Both the position numbers and the translations under genes were made by a program. 64,000 nt of DNA, from contig NZ_CP150918.1 in the NCBI RefSeq assembly GCF_039908635.1, forward strand, positions 5,286,001-5,350,000. Reading direction: 5' to 3'. The notes below the pieces were generated by a model. The model had not been told where the DNA came from. It saw nothing but the letters and a program-made list of their open reading frames with translations, and searched no databases. Below are positions 24,754 to 33,624 of this stretch, piece after piece (position 1 is the stretch's first letter; every line of letters begins with the position of its first letter). The stretch is from Pseudomonas purpurea (lineage in GTDB: Bacteria; Pseudomonadota; Gammaproteobacteria; Pseudomonadales; Pseudomonadaceae).

Positions 24754-26688
24754 ATGAGCAAAACGGACGCATTCACCCAGGCCGGGAAAACCGCGGTGTT
24801 GCAGAACATCCAGGGCACCTTGCAGTTTCTTCAGCGTTTCCCGCCGTTCAACCAGATGGAAAACGCGCACCTGGTCTACCTGGTCGAACAATGCCAGCTG
24901 CGTTTCTATAGCCCGGGCGAGAGCATCATCAAACCCGCCGACGGTCCAGTGGAACACTTCTACATCGTCAAGCAAGGCCGGGTCGTGGGTGAACGCCCGC
25001 ACACCGCCAAGGGTGGCACCGAAACCACCTTTGAAATCGCCACCGGTGAATGTTTTCCGCTGGCCGCGCTGCTGGGTGAGCGCGCCACGCGCACCGAACA
25101 CCTGGCGGCCGAAGACACTTTCTGCCTCCAGTTGAACAAGCTGGCGTTCATCAAACTGTTTGCGCTGTCCAACGCCTTTCGCGACTTTGCCCTGCGCGGC
25201 GTCAGCAGTTTGCTGGATCAGGTCAATCAGCAAGTGCAGCAAAAAGCCGTGGAATCCCTCGGCACCCAGTACTCGCTCAACACCCGGCTCGGTGAATTGG
25301 CCATGCGCCACCCGGTAACCTGTCGCCCGACGACCCCGCTGCGCGAAGCGGTGACCCAGATGCACGAGCAACAAGTGGGCAGCATCGTGGTGGTCGATGA
25401 GCACAAGGCCCCCATCGGCATTTTTACCCTGCGCGATTTGCGTCAGGTAGTCGCCGACGGCACCAGCGACTTCAACCAGGCCATCGAACACCACATGACC
25501 CAGGCGCCGTTTTCCCTGACGCCGGACCACAGCGCATTCGACGCGGCCATTGCCATGACCGAACGGCACATCGCCCACGTTTGCCTGGTGAAAGACCAGC
25601 GGCTGTGTGGCGTGGTGTCCGAGCGTGATCTGTTTTCCCTGCAACGGGTCGACCTGGTGCACCTGGCTCGTACCATCCGCAATGCACCGCGCGTGGAAAA
25701 CCTGGTCGCGCTACGGGGCGAGATCGGTCAACTGGTGGAGCGCATGCTGGCCCACGGCGCCTCTTCGACGCAGATCACCCACATCATCACACTGCTCAAC
25801 GACCACACCGTGTGCCGAGTGATCGAACTGACCCTCGCCGAGCGCGGCGACCCCGGCGTGCCGTTCAGCTGGTTGTGCTTTGGCAGCGAAGGTCGCCGCG
25901 AACAAACGCTGCACACCGATCAGGACAACGGCATCCTTTTCGACGCGCAGGACGCGGCCCACGCCGCCGAGATTCGCAGCAAGCTATTGCCCATCGCCCA
26001 ACAGATCAACCAGAGCCTGGTGCTTTGCGGCTTCACCTTGTGCAAGGGCAACATCATGGCCGGCAACCCCGAGCTGTGTTTGTCCCGCGCCGAATGGGCC
26101 CGGCGTTTCGCCGCGTTTATCCGCGAGGCCACGCCGGAAAACCTGCTGGCCTCCAGCATCTATTTCGACCTGCGGGTGGTCTGGGGCGATGAACACAGCT
26201 GCGCGCAGTTGCGACGCGGGGTCCTTGATCAGGTCGCCGACAACCGACTGTTCCAGCGCATGCTCGCTGAGAATGCCTTGCGCCAGCGCCCACCCGTGGG
26301 ACGCTTCCGCGAGTTCGTGCTGGCGAAAAAGAACGGCGAGAAAGCCACCCTCGACCTGAAAGTCCAGGGCCTCACGCCCTTCGTCGATGGCGCCCGGCTG
26401 CTTGCGCTGGCCAATGGCATCGATGCCAACAACACCCTGGAGCGCTTGCGCCAACTGGTGGACAAAGACGTTATCGAACGCCTGGACGGCGCGGCGTATG
26501 AAGAGGCCTACCACTTCATCCAGCAAACCCGTATGCAGCAACATCAGCGACAGACCCGCGAGAACCTGCCCTACTCCAACCGGGTCGATCCTGACAGCCT
26601 CAATCACCTGGACCGACGGATTTTGCGTGAATCCCTGCGTCAGGCCCAACGCCTGCAAAGCAGCCTGACCCTGCGGTATCAGCTATGA
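24754..26688 (+). CDS. cNMP-binding/CBS/DUF294 nucleotidyltransferase-like protein, 644 aa
   Basis: Domain order: a cyclic-nucleotide-binding-like barrel (about 20-140, with FYSPGESIIKPADGPVEHFY), a CBS pair (about 175-300, including VGSIVVVDEHKAPIGIFTLRD and HVCLVKDQRLCGVVSERDLF), then a DUF294 nucleotidyltransferase region (about 330-480) with FGSEGRREQTLHTDQDNGIL, and a C-terminal DUF294 helical domain. It resembles GlnD-like signalling proteins and is often found next to acetate permease genes in pseudomonads (from memory). The ATG at 24754 is chosen; one at 24748 is possible. Its stop overlaps the exonuclease start as ATGA. The ligand is unknown. Confidence 0.82.
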   Translation: MSKTDAFTQAGKTAVLQNIQGTLQFLQRFPPFNQMENAHLVYLVEQCQLRFYSPGESIIKPADGPVEHFYIVKQGRVVGERPHTAKGGTETTFEIATGECFPLAALLGERATRTEHLAAEDTFCLQLNKLAFIKLFALSNAFRDFALRGVSSLLDQVNQQVQQKAVESLGTQYSLNTRLGELAMRHPVTCRPTTPLREAVTQMHEQQVGSIVVVDEHKAPIGIFTLRDLRQVVADGTSDFNQAIEHHMTQAPFSLTPDHSAFDAAIAMTERHIAHVCLVKDQRLCGVVSERDLFSLQRVDLVHLARTIRNAPRVENLVALRGEIGQLVERMLAHGASSTQITHIITLLNDHTVCRVIELTLAERGDPGVPFSWLCFGSEGRREQTLHTDQDNGILFDAQDAAHAAEIRSKLLPIAQQINQSLVLCGFTLCKGNIMAGNPELCLSRAEWARRFAAFIREATPENLLASSIYFDLRVVWGDEHSCAQLRRGVLDQVADNRLFQRMLAENALRQRPPVGRFREFVLAKKNGEKATLDLKVQGLTPFVDGARLLALANGIDANNTLERLRQLVDKDVIERLDGAAYEEAYHFIQQTRMQQHQRQTRENLPYSNRVDPDSLNHLDRRILRESLRQAQRLQSSLTLRYQL

Positions 26689-27392
26689 ACCTGTTTTCCT
26701 GGCTGCGCCCGGCCGCGCCGACCTTGAGCCGCGAGCAGCAACACCGTCTGGAACGGCTGCCGCCAGCGCCCAGCCTGAGCGAATGCAGCCTGCGCGAGCA
26801 GCGCTGGGTGGTGCTTGACCTGGAAACCACCGGGTTGAACCTGAATAAAGACGTGGTGCTGTCCATCGGCGCGGTGGTGATCGAGGACGGTGCCATCGAT
26901 TTCAGCCAACAGTTCGAGCGGACCTTGTATCGCAGCGAACACAAACTGGGGCCCAGCGTGTTGCTGCATGAGCTGGGGCCGAGTGCGATTGCCGCCGGTT
27001 GTGATCCGCTGGAAGCGTTGCTCGATTTCATGGAGTTCGTCGGCGACAGCCCGGTGCTGGCGTTTCATGCGCCGTTCGATCAGCACATGCTCGGGCGCGC
27101 CTTGAAGGACAGCCTGGGTTACCGCTTGCAGCACCCGTTTCTCGACGTCGCCGACATGGCGCCGCTGTTGTGCCCGCAGGCACACATCCGTGAAGCCGGG
27201 CTGGATGACTGGGTCGACTGGTTCAAGTTGCAGGTCTTCGATCGCCATAACGCCAGTGCCGACGCCTTGGCCACCGCGGAGCTGGCCTTGATCCTGTTCA
27301 GCCGCGCGCGCGCGCAGCAGATTCACAGCCCGTTGAACCTGCAACAGCGGTTGAGTCAGTGGAAACGCAGACAGCGGGTGCCTTCCTTCTGA
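26685..27392 (+). CDS. DnaQ-like DEDDh 3'-5' exonuclease, 235 aa
   Basis: Exonuclease motif I WVVLDLETTGLNLNKD (DxE) near residue 40, motif II around VLAFHAPFDQHMLGRAL, and motif III HNASADALATAEL (HxxxxxD of the DEDDh type). This is the fold of DNA polymerase III epsilon, but a stand-alone protein of this family is not the replicative proofreader. It overlaps the DUF294/CBS gene by 4 nt, and the pair is conserved in pseudomonads. The role may be nucleotide or RNA turnover linked to the upstream sensor (inference). Confidence 0.83.
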   Translation: MNLFSWLRPAAPTLSREQQHRLERLPPAPSLSECSLREQRWVVLDLETTGLNLNKDVVLSIGAVVIEDGAIDFSQQFERTLYRSEHKLGPSVLLHELGPSAIAAGCDPLEALLDFMEFVGDSPVLAFHAPFDQHMLGRALKDSLGYRLQHPFLDVADMAPLLCPQAHIREAGLDDWVDWFKLQVFDRHNASADALATAELALILFSRARAQQIHSPLNLQQRLSQWKRRQRVPSF

Positions 27393-27414
27393 TCCCTGGC
27401 ACCTGCTCTAACGC

Positions 27415-27505
27415 CTTCGCGGGCAAGCCCGCTCCCACAGGTATTGAGTCGTTTACCCATTTCGCGAACGACTTAGAAACTGTGGGAGCGTGGCTTGCCC
27501 GCGAA
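27415..27505. repeat. REP doublet (REPIN), tail-to-tail orientation
   Basis: CGCGGGCAAGCCCGCTCCCA and its inverted copy TGTGGGAGCGTGGCTTGCCC enclose about 40 bp after the exonuclease stop; the right unit has one extra T. Confidence 0.85.
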
Positions 27506-27592
27506 AACGATAACTCGGCCCTACAGGTCGCCCCCGAGCCAAAACCACCCGACCAACGCCAATTGCGCCCATCCATGGCCTCTGACACAATC

Positions 27593-27610
27593 GCGAATAA
27601 TTCTCGTTAG
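27593..27610. promoter_or_regulatory. Putative Fur box upstream of the ECF sigma gene
   Basis: GCGAATAATTCTCGTTAG resembles Pseudomonas Fur boxes (AATNATTNTCATT core) and lies 27 bp before the sigma-factor start. Iron-starvation control of FecI-type sigma genes by Fur is well established. The match is partial. Confidence 0.5.
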
Positions 27611-27636
27611 TTTAAACGTCTATTCGGTGAAGCCCC

Positions 27637-28155
27637 TTGTCGTCAGTCCAAAGCCCTCACAGTGAGCTCGTTGGTGCGTTGTATCGCGACCATCGCGGCT
27701 GGCTGCTGGCCTGGTTGCGGCGCAATGTGGCGTGCCCGTCGCGGGCCGAAGACCTGAGCCAGGACACCTTCGTGCGCTTGCTGGGGCGTGACGAACTGAA
27801 GGAACCCCGCGAACCCCGGGCGTTTCTGGTGGCCATCGCCAAGGGGCTGTTGTTCGACTATTTCCGCCGCGCCGCGCTGGAACAGGCCTACCTCACCGAA
27901 CTGATGTTGACTCCGGAAGCGCAACACCCTTCCATCGAAGAGCAGCAACTGATCCTCGAAGACCTCAAGGCCATCGACCGTCTGCTCGGCAAACTCTCGA
28001 GCAAGGCCCGTGCAGCGTTCCTCTATAACCGCCTCGACGGCCTCGGCCACGCCGAGATCGCCGAACGCCTCGGTGTCTCCGTGCCTCGCGTGCGGCAGTA
28101 CCTGGCGCAAGGCATTCGCCAGTGTTACGTGGCGCTGTACGGCGAACCGCTATGA
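27637..28155 (+). CDS. FecI-family ECF sigma factor, 172 aa
   Basis: Region 2 (YRDHRGWLLAWLRRNV through AEDLSQDTFVRLL) and region 4 (LSSKARAAFLYNRLDGLGHA then EIAERLGVSVPRVRQYL) are both intact; length is normal for iron-starvation sigma factors. It should direct RNA polymerase to the TonB-receptor promoter when the receptor signals through FecR. The chosen start is a TTG at 27637 with a weak GGTGA upstream; no in-frame ATG precedes region 2. The 3' end overlaps fecR by ATGA. A Fur-like box lies just upstream. Confidence 0.87.
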   Translation: MSSVQSPHSELVGALYRDHRGWLLAWLRRNVACPSRAEDLSQDTFVRLLGRDELKEPREPRAFLVAIAKGLLFDYFRRAALEQAYLTELMLTPEAQHPSIEEQQLILEDLKAIDRLLGKLSSKARAAFLYNRLDGLGHAEIAERLGVSVPRVRQYLAQGIRQCYVALYGEPL

Positions 28156-29132
28156 ATCAGGTCAGCTCGAAACCGGTCTCGGCACGGGTGCTCGATGCCG
28201 CTATCGCCTGGCAATTGTCGCTGGACGCCGGCAGCGGTAGCCCGGTGGAGCGCGAAGAGTTCGCCAAATGGCACGCCGCCGATGAAGAACACGCCCGTGC
28301 CTGGCGGCAACTGGGCATGCTCGATCAACGCTTCAGTGTCGCCAACGGGCCAGCCCGCACGGCGTTGTTGCAGTCTCGCGAAGGCATTCGCCGACAGGTC
28401 CGCAAACTGGGCAGCGGAGTCGCCAGCGTGCTGCTGGTAGTCGGGCTCGCGTTGTTCGTCGGCGACCGCTACATGCCGCTCGATTACTGGCTGGCCGATC
28501 AACGCACCGCCACCGGCGAACAACGCACCCTGCACCTGGCCGACGGCACGGTCATCAACCTGAACACCCACAGTGCGCTGGATGTGCGGTTTGATGAAAA
28601 GCAGCGGCGAATCGTTCTGCAAGAAGGCGAAATCCTTATCGAGACCGGCCACAACGACACCCGACCATTCATCGTCGAAACCCGCGACGGTCAGATGCGT
28701 GCGCTCGGGACGCGGTTCCTGGTCAAACGCGAGGACGACGGCACGCGCCTCGGCGTGCTCAAGTCGGCGGTGGCGGCACGCCCGCAAGGCAGCCCCGACG
28801 AACAGATTCTCCACGAAGGCCAGCAGGTGCTGATGCGCGGCAACGGCCTTGGCCCGATGCAGGCGCTGAACACCGGCGCCGATGCCTGGACACGCGGCAT
28901 GCTGGTGGTGGACAACGCGCGGCTGGAAGACCTGGTGCATGAACTGGGTCGCTACCGGCGCGGGTATCTGGGCGTGGCGCCGGAGATTGCTGACCTGCGG
29001 ATCACCGGCAGCTTTCCGCTGAACAACACTGACCTGGCCCTGACCGCCCTGCTGCCGACCCTGCCCGTGCAGATCGAACAGCACACGCCGTGGTGGGTGA
29101 CGGTGGTGGCGAAGGCCAATACAAAACCCTGA
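28152..29132 (+). CDS. FecR-family anti-sigma regulator, 326 aa
   Basis: A cytoplasmic N-terminal domain (DUF4880; VLDAAIAWQLSLDAGSGSPV, residues 1-80) binds the sigma factor. One membrane segment (VASVLLVVGLALFVGD, about 98-113) leads to the periplasmic FecR domain (about 130-225, ADGTVINLNTHSALDVRFDE) and a C-terminal region that contacts the STN domain of the receptor. It holds the sigma factor inactive or activates it on receptor signalling. Its start overlaps the sigma-gene stop by 4 nt. Confidence 0.87.
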   Translation: MNQVSSKPVSARVLDAAIAWQLSLDAGSGSPVEREEFAKWHAADEEHARAWRQLGMLDQRFSVANGPARTALLQSREGIRRQVRKLGSGVASVLLVVGLALFVGDRYMPLDYWLADQRTATGEQRTLHLADGTVINLNTHSALDVRFDEKQRRIVLQEGEILIETGHNDTRPFIVETRDGQMRALGTRFLVKREDDGTRLGVLKSAVAARPQGSPDEQILHEGQQVLMRGNGLGPMQALNTGADAWTRGMLVVDNARLEDLVHELGRYRRGYLGVAPEIADLRITGSFPLNNTDLALTALLPTLPVQIEQHTPWWVTVVAKANTKP

Positions 29133-29190
29133 GTCCTGCGGCGTCTGATAAGCCGCCAAAAACCTGCAATCTGTAACCGTTCTTTACTGA

Positions 29191-29209
29191 ATCGAAATTA
29201 TTTTCATCT
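29191..29209. promoter_or_regulatory. Fur-like / sigma-target AT-rich promoter element before the receptor gene
   Basis: ATCGAAATTATTTTCATCT is an AT-rich, partly symmetrical block (GAAA...TTTC) about 70 bp before the receptor start. It could be a Fur box or the -35 area of the ECF-dependent promoter; the two cannot be separated by eye. Confidence 0.4.
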
Positions 29210-29279
29210 TGCCCTATCACTTTTCGAATCTCGTCCGGCACCTAGGCAATTGAGAAATACTTTCATTCGGAGCCGTCGT

Positions 29280-31739
29280 ATGTCCCGCTCGCTAGACACC
29301 TTGTTGCGCCCCAGCCTGTTGGCTGTGGCCATTGCCCTGTGCACCCCGCTGGCCAGCAGCCCGCTGATCGCCGCCGAACAGGCGTCCAGCGTGCGCGCCT
29401 ACAACCTGCCGGCCGCCCCGTTGGCCAGCACCCTGAACCAGATCGCCAGCCAGGCCGGCCTCGCCCTGAGCCTCAACCCGTCGCTGGCCTCGGGCAAAAC
29501 CTCGGCGCCAGTCAACGGCCAGTTCGACGCCGCCGGCGCCCTGCGTGAAGCACTGCATGGCACCGGCCTGCAACTGGAACAAAGCAGTGCCGGCACCTTC
29601 AGCCTGGTCGCCGTGCCCGAGGGCGCGTTGGCCCTGCCGGCCACCAGCATCCTGGGTCAGGAAAACAGCGAAAGCGCCTGGGGGCCGGTGGACGGCTACG
29701 TCGCCACCCGCACCGCTTCCGGGACCAAGACCGATACCGCGCTGCGTGAAGTGCCGCGTTCGATTTCAATCGCCACCCGCGAGCAGATGAATGACCGCGC
29801 CGTGCAGAACCTCGACGACGCCGTGCGCTACATGCCCGGCGTGGTCGCCAGCAGCTACGGCAGCGACAGCCGCGCCGAATGGCTGAAAGTACGCGGCTTT
29901 GAACCGACCCAGTTCCTCGACGGGTTGCCGCTACCCAAGGGCACCTACACCATGCCCAAGCTCGAAACCTGGGACCTGGAACGCGTGGCACTGCTGCGTG
30001 GCCCGGCGTCGTCGGTCTACGGCCAAACCCCGCCCGGCGGCTTGCTGGACATGGTCAGCCGTCGCCCGGAAGCCATCAGCGGCCATGAAGTGCAAGTGCA
30101 GGTCGGCAGCTACCAGCGCAAGCAAATCAGTTTCGACAGCACCGGCCCCATCGATGATGAAGGCCAGTTCCTGTACCGCGTCAGCGGCGTGGTCCGCGAC
30201 AGCAACACCGCCATCGACCACAACGAAGACAAACGCTACAACATCGCGCCGAGCCTGACCTGGAACATCGACGAAGACACCAAGCTGACGTTCCTCAGCC
30301 AGTTCAATCGCGACGATACCGGCATCACCAGCCAGTTCCTGCCGTTGCAAGGCACCAAGCTGTCGACACCGGCCGGCGAAGTGAAGTACCACAAGAACCT
30401 CGGCGACCCGAGCTGGGAGTTCTACGACAAGACCTATTACGCGCTCGGTTATGCCTTCGAACATCGCCTGAACGATGTTTGGCAGTTCCGTCAGAACCTG
30501 CGCTACACCAAAAGCGACCTATCCTTCCAGGGCATTACCGCGGGTGGCAGCTTCTGGCCGAACAAGCCGGACCAGGCGGTCAGCGATGACGGCACCGTGC
30601 GTCGCGGCGCCAACATCGTCGACGAAGACATCAGCCAGTTCGCCGTGGACAACCACTTCCAGGCGGACTTCAACACCGGCGCAATCGCCCACACCCTGTT
30701 GCTGGGCCTGGATCACCAACGGGTCAACACCAATTACAAATGGCTGTTCGGCGAGGCCCCGACCAGCAACATCATCAAACCGGTGTATGGCCAGGACTTC
30801 AGCAAGGTCAACTACTTCGCCTACAACGACTACAACCAGAAACGCCAGGGCACCGGCGTCTACCTCCAGGACCAGATGGCCCTGGACAACTGGCGCCTGA
30901 CCCTCGGCGGTCGTCAGGACTGGCTGCACACCGACACCACGTTCTACAACATCGCCAATGACCCGCGCGACACTCGCGACGACCACGCGTTTACTGGCAA
31001 CGCGGCCCTCAGCTATGTCCTTGATTCGGGCTTCACACCGTACATCTCCTACGCCGAGTCGTTCCAGGCAGAAGGTGGCGGCAACGCCAAGGGCCAGGCA
31101 TTCGAACCGAGCACCGGCCAGCAATACGAACTGGGCATCAAGTACCAACCGCCCGGCACCGACATGCTGTTGACCGCCGCCGTGTACGACCTGACGCGCA
31201 AAAACATCGTGCTGACCGACAGCCTTGGCGTCAGCCGGCCACTGGGCGAAGCGCAAGTGCGCGGTTTTGAACTGGAAGCCGTGGGGAACGTCACCGACAA
31301 CCTCAAGCTCACCGCCGCCTACACCTACGCCAACAGCAAAATGACCAAGGTCGGCGACCCGCAGGACAAAAACCGTCCGTTGACACTGACCCCGGAAAAC
31401 CAGGCATCGGTCTGGGCTGACTACACCTGGCACACCGGCGTACTGGAGGGTTTCGGCCTGGGCTTTGGCGTGCGTTACATCGGCGAGACCGACAACATTG
31501 CGCCGGGCAACCTGAGCTACGTCAGCAAGAAGTCCGACGGTCATACCGACGCCTACACCGTCTACGATGCCGCCGTGCATTACGACCTCGGTCGCCTGGA
31601 CAACTCGCTCAAGGGTGCCAGTGTCGCCATCAACGCCAACAACGTGTTCGACAAGGAATACCTGTCCACCTGCGACGGTTTCTACTGCTACTACGGCGAC
31701 CGTCGTAACGTGATGGCCAGCGTCAACTACAAGTGGTGA
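29280..31739 (+). CDS. TonB-dependent siderophore receptor with STN signalling domain, 819 aa
   Basis: Signal peptide of about 35 residues (LLRPSLLAVAIALCTPLASS), then the STN domain (about 40-115; YNLPAAPLASTLNQIASQAG) that signals to FecR. The plug (about 150-260; ALREVPRSISIATREQMNDR, VRGFEPTQFLDGLPL, LLRGPASSVYGQTPPGGLLD) and a 22-strand barrel follow, ending in MASVNYKW with an aromatic last residue. A C-terminal CDGFYCYYGDRR pair of cysteines resembles hydroxamate receptors such as FoxA and FhuA. GGAG lies 8 nt before the ATG at 29280. Together with the flanking genes the layout matches foxI-foxR-foxA-foxB; ferrioxamine as ligand is inference. Confidence 0.9.
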   Translation: MSRSLDTLLRPSLLAVAIALCTPLASSPLIAAEQASSVRAYNLPAAPLASTLNQIASQAGLALSLNPSLASGKTSAPVNGQFDAAGALREALHGTGLQLEQSSAGTFSLVAVPEGALALPATSILGQENSESAWGPVDGYVATRTASGTKTDTALREVPRSISIATREQMNDRAVQNLDDAVRYMPGVVASSYGSDSRAEWLKVRGFEPTQFLDGLPLPKGTYTMPKLETWDLERVALLRGPASSVYGQTPPGGLLDMVSRRPEAISGHEVQVQVGSYQRKQISFDSTGPIDDEGQFLYRVSGVVRDSNTAIDHNEDKRYNIAPSLTWNIDEDTKLTFLSQFNRDDTGITSQFLPLQGTKLSTPAGEVKYHKNLGDPSWEFYDKTYYALGYAFEHRLNDVWQFRQNLRYTKSDLSFQGITAGGSFWPNKPDQAVSDDGTVRRGANIVDEDISQFAVDNHFQADFNTGAIAHTLLLGLDHQRVNTNYKWLFGEAPTSNIIKPVYGQDFSKVNYFAYNDYNQKRQGTGVYLQDQMALDNWRLTLGGRQDWLHTDTTFYNIANDPRDTRDDHAFTGNAALSYVLDSGFTPYISYAESFQAEGGGNAKGQAFEPSTGQQYELGIKYQPPGTDMLLTAAVYDLTRKNIVLTDSLGVSRPLGEAQVRGFELEAVGNVTDNLKLTAAYTYANSKMTKVGDPQDKNRPLTLTPENQASVWADYTWHTGVLEGFGLGFGVRYIGETDNIAPGNLSYVSKKSDGHTDAYTVYDAAVHYDLGRLDNSLKGASVAINANNVFDKEYLSTCDGFYCYYGDRRNVMASVNYKW

Positions 31740-31761
31740 TTCACCCACCCCTGCGGTAAAC

Positions 31762-31790
31762 AAGGGTCACGGCACAGCCGTGGCCCTTTT
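31762..31790 (+). terminator. Terminator after the receptor gene
   Basis: AAGGGTCACGGC / GCCGTGGCCCTT forms a 12-bp stem with one mismatch and a 3-nt loop, ending in TTTT. It lies just before the PepSY gene and may attenuate read-through into it. Confidence 0.78.
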
Positions 31791-31805
31791 GCATCTGGAT
31801 GATTC

Positions 31806-32939
31806 ATGAAAAGCAAAACCATCCGCCGCTGGTCCTTCGTCCACACCTGGACCAGCCTGATCTGCACGGTGTTCCTGCTGATGCTGGCGCTGACCGGCCT
31901 GCCGCTGATCTTTCATCACGAGATCGATCACCTGCTGGGCGACGCGCCGCAACTGCGAACGATGCCAGCCGACACCCCGCAACTGAACCTGCAGCAACTG
32001 GTCGTGAAGGCCGAGGCCCATCGCCCCGGCGACGTCATGCAATACCTGGCCTGGGATGAGGACGACAAGAACGGCGTGATCGCGATCATGGCCAGGACCG
32101 CCGGCACCGAACCCAATTCTTCCCACACCTTCATGCTCGATGCCCGCACCGGCGAGGCACTGGAAGTGCCGTCGGCGAACGGTGGCCTGATGCTGTTCAT
32201 CCTGCGCCTGCACGTGGACATGTTTGCCGGGCTGGCGGGCAAACTGCTGCTGGCGTTCATGGGGATTTTGTTTGTGGTCGCGATTGTTTCCGGAACGGTG
32301 CTCTACCTGCCGTTCATGCGTCGGCAGACCTTCGCCACCGTGCGCCACGACAAATCCACCCGCCTGCGCTGGCTCGACCTGCACAACCTGATCGGCGTGG
32401 TCACCCTGACCTGGGCCCTGGTAGTGGGCGTGACCGGGGTGATCAGCGCCTGCGCCGACCTGATCATCGCGGCGTGGCGCAACGAAAGCCTGAGCGCGAT
32501 GATCGAACCCTACCGTGACGCGCCGCCGCTGACCCAATTGGCGCCGGCCAGCCGTTTGCTCGACATCGCCGCCGAAGTCGCCCCGGACATGCAGCCGGAC
32601 TTCATTGCGTTCCCCGGCACGCGGTTCTCCAGCGAACACCATTACGCGGTGTTCATGAAAGGCAGTACCCACCTGACCTCGCACCTGCTGACGCCGGTCC
32701 TGATCGACGCCAGCACCTTGCAGGTCACGGCCATCGCCGAACGGCCGTGGTACATGGACGCCATGGGCATGTCACAACCGCTGCATTTCGGTGATTACGG
32801 CGGCATGCCGATGAAAATCCTCTGGGCGGTGCTGGATGGGCTGACCATCATCGTGCTCGGCAGCGGCGTGTATTTGTGGGTCGTGCGTCGCAAGGCCGCC
32901 GCCAAACCGGTGAGTGCGCAAGAGGGAGCGACGTCATGA
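31806..32939 (+). CDS. PepSY-TM inner-membrane protein (FoxB-like), 377 aa
   Basis: PepSY-associated membrane protein with an N-terminal span (FVHTWTSLICTVFLLMLALT), two central spans (LLLAFMGILFVVAIVSGTVL; GVVTLTWALVVGVTGVISA) and a C-terminal span (LDGLTIIVLGSGVYLWVV). Conserved histidines (LHVDMF, LHNLIG, QPLHFGDYGG) could bind haem. Proteins of this class next to siderophore receptors, such as FoxB, are thought to reduce ferric siderophores in the periplasm. It lies 66 bp after the receptor, separated by a hairpin, and its stop overlaps the next small gene by 4 nt. Confidence 0.83.
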   Translation: MKSKTIRRWSFVHTWTSLICTVFLLMLALTGLPLIFHHEIDHLLGDAPQLRTMPADTPQLNLQQLVVKAEAHRPGDVMQYLAWDEDDKNGVIAIMARTAGTEPNSSHTFMLDARTGEALEVPSANGGLMLFILRLHVDMFAGLAGKLLLAFMGILFVVAIVSGTVLYLPFMRRQTFATVRHDKSTRLRWLDLHNLIGVVTLTWALVVGVTGVISACADLIIAAWRNESLSAMIEPYRDAPPLTQLAPASRLLDIAAEVAPDMQPDFIAFPGTRFSSEHHYAVFMKGSTHLTSHLLTPVLIDASTLQVTAIAERPWYMDAMGMSQPLHFGDYGGMPMKILWAVLDGLTIIVLGSGVYLWVVRRKAAAKPVSAQEGATS

Positions 32940-33124
32940 GGCCGCGGCAGTCGAATTTCTGGAAGGTCTTTACGATTCCCACCGTGATTGCCCTGCTCAG
33001 CGCCGCGGGGTTGTTCGCGGCGCTGCTCGGGGACGGTATTTGGGATGGCTTGAGCTGGCTCGGTCTGGGGGTGCCGGCCGTGTTCGGCGTGCGCGGATTA
33101 CTCAGCCGGAGACCGGCGCGGTAG
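32936..33124 (+). CDS. Small two-span membrane protein co-transcribed with the PepSY gene, 62 aa
   Basis: The ATG overlaps the PepSY stop (ATGA), indicating translational coupling. The protein has two hydrophobic stretches (IPTVIALLSAAGLFAALLGD and LSWLGLGVPAVFGVRGLL) and a basic tail. No named family was recognised. It may be an accessory subunit of the PepSY reductase. Its 3' end overlaps the convergent gene at 33102 by 23 bp. Confidence 0.7.
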   Translation: MRPRQSNFWKVFTIPTVIALLSAAGLFAALLGDGIWDGLSWLGLGVPAVFGVRGLLSRRPAR

Positions 33125-33539
33125 CGAACGCTTTCGGGCCTCTGGGGAAGCCCAGCACCAGGCAGGCCAGGAAGCCCAGTTCAATGAAGATCGCCGACAG
33201 CATGTAGAGGTTGTCCGACAGATGCCAGAAACTGAACTGCAGGTTCACCCAGATGATCCCCAGCAGCGGTAAATAGCTCACCACCAGCATCAGGCGCAAA
33301 CGCGCTGTCACCCCACGGCGGGTCAACCACCAGAAAAGCCCCAGGCCCGCCACGGCAATCGCCCCTGCGACAGAGCTGAGCATCAACGTCACACCCGAGA
33401 AGACGAGCAAGGTCACCCCCCCTTCGCCCGGCGGCCTGACCGGGCGCGGTTCGAGGTAGAGGCACAGATAAACCGCCAGCCAGCCCAGCGCCATCAGCGC
33501 AATGCTCAATAGCAAGTGTTTGAAATAGATCCTTGGCAT
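33102..33539 (-). CDS. Four-span membrane protein of unknown function, 145 aa
   Basis: Hydrophobic segments are visible at about residues 8-28 (LLLSIALMALGWLAVYLCLY), 43-70 (LLVFSGVTLMLSSVAGAIAV), 82-98 and 110-130. No catalytic motif was recognised. It is convergent with, and overlaps by 23 bp, the small gene of the siderophore cluster, and is divergent from a GST gene. AAGGAG lies about 6 nt before the ATG. Confidence 0.65.
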   Translation of the reverse strand: MPRIYFKHLLLSIALMALGWLAVYLCLYLEPRPVRPPGEGGVTLLVFSGVTLMLSSVAGAIAVAGLGLFWWLTRRGVTARLRLMLVVSYLPLLGIIWVNLQFSFWHLSDNLYMLSAIFIELGFLACLVLGFPRGPKAFATAPVSG

Positions 33540-33624
33540 GACGTGCTCCTTGAAGGGGCGCGCAGGGTATCAGAAGCCGTCATAACGGCTACACTGGCCC
33601 GGTCCCTTATCGAGAGGAATGTCC

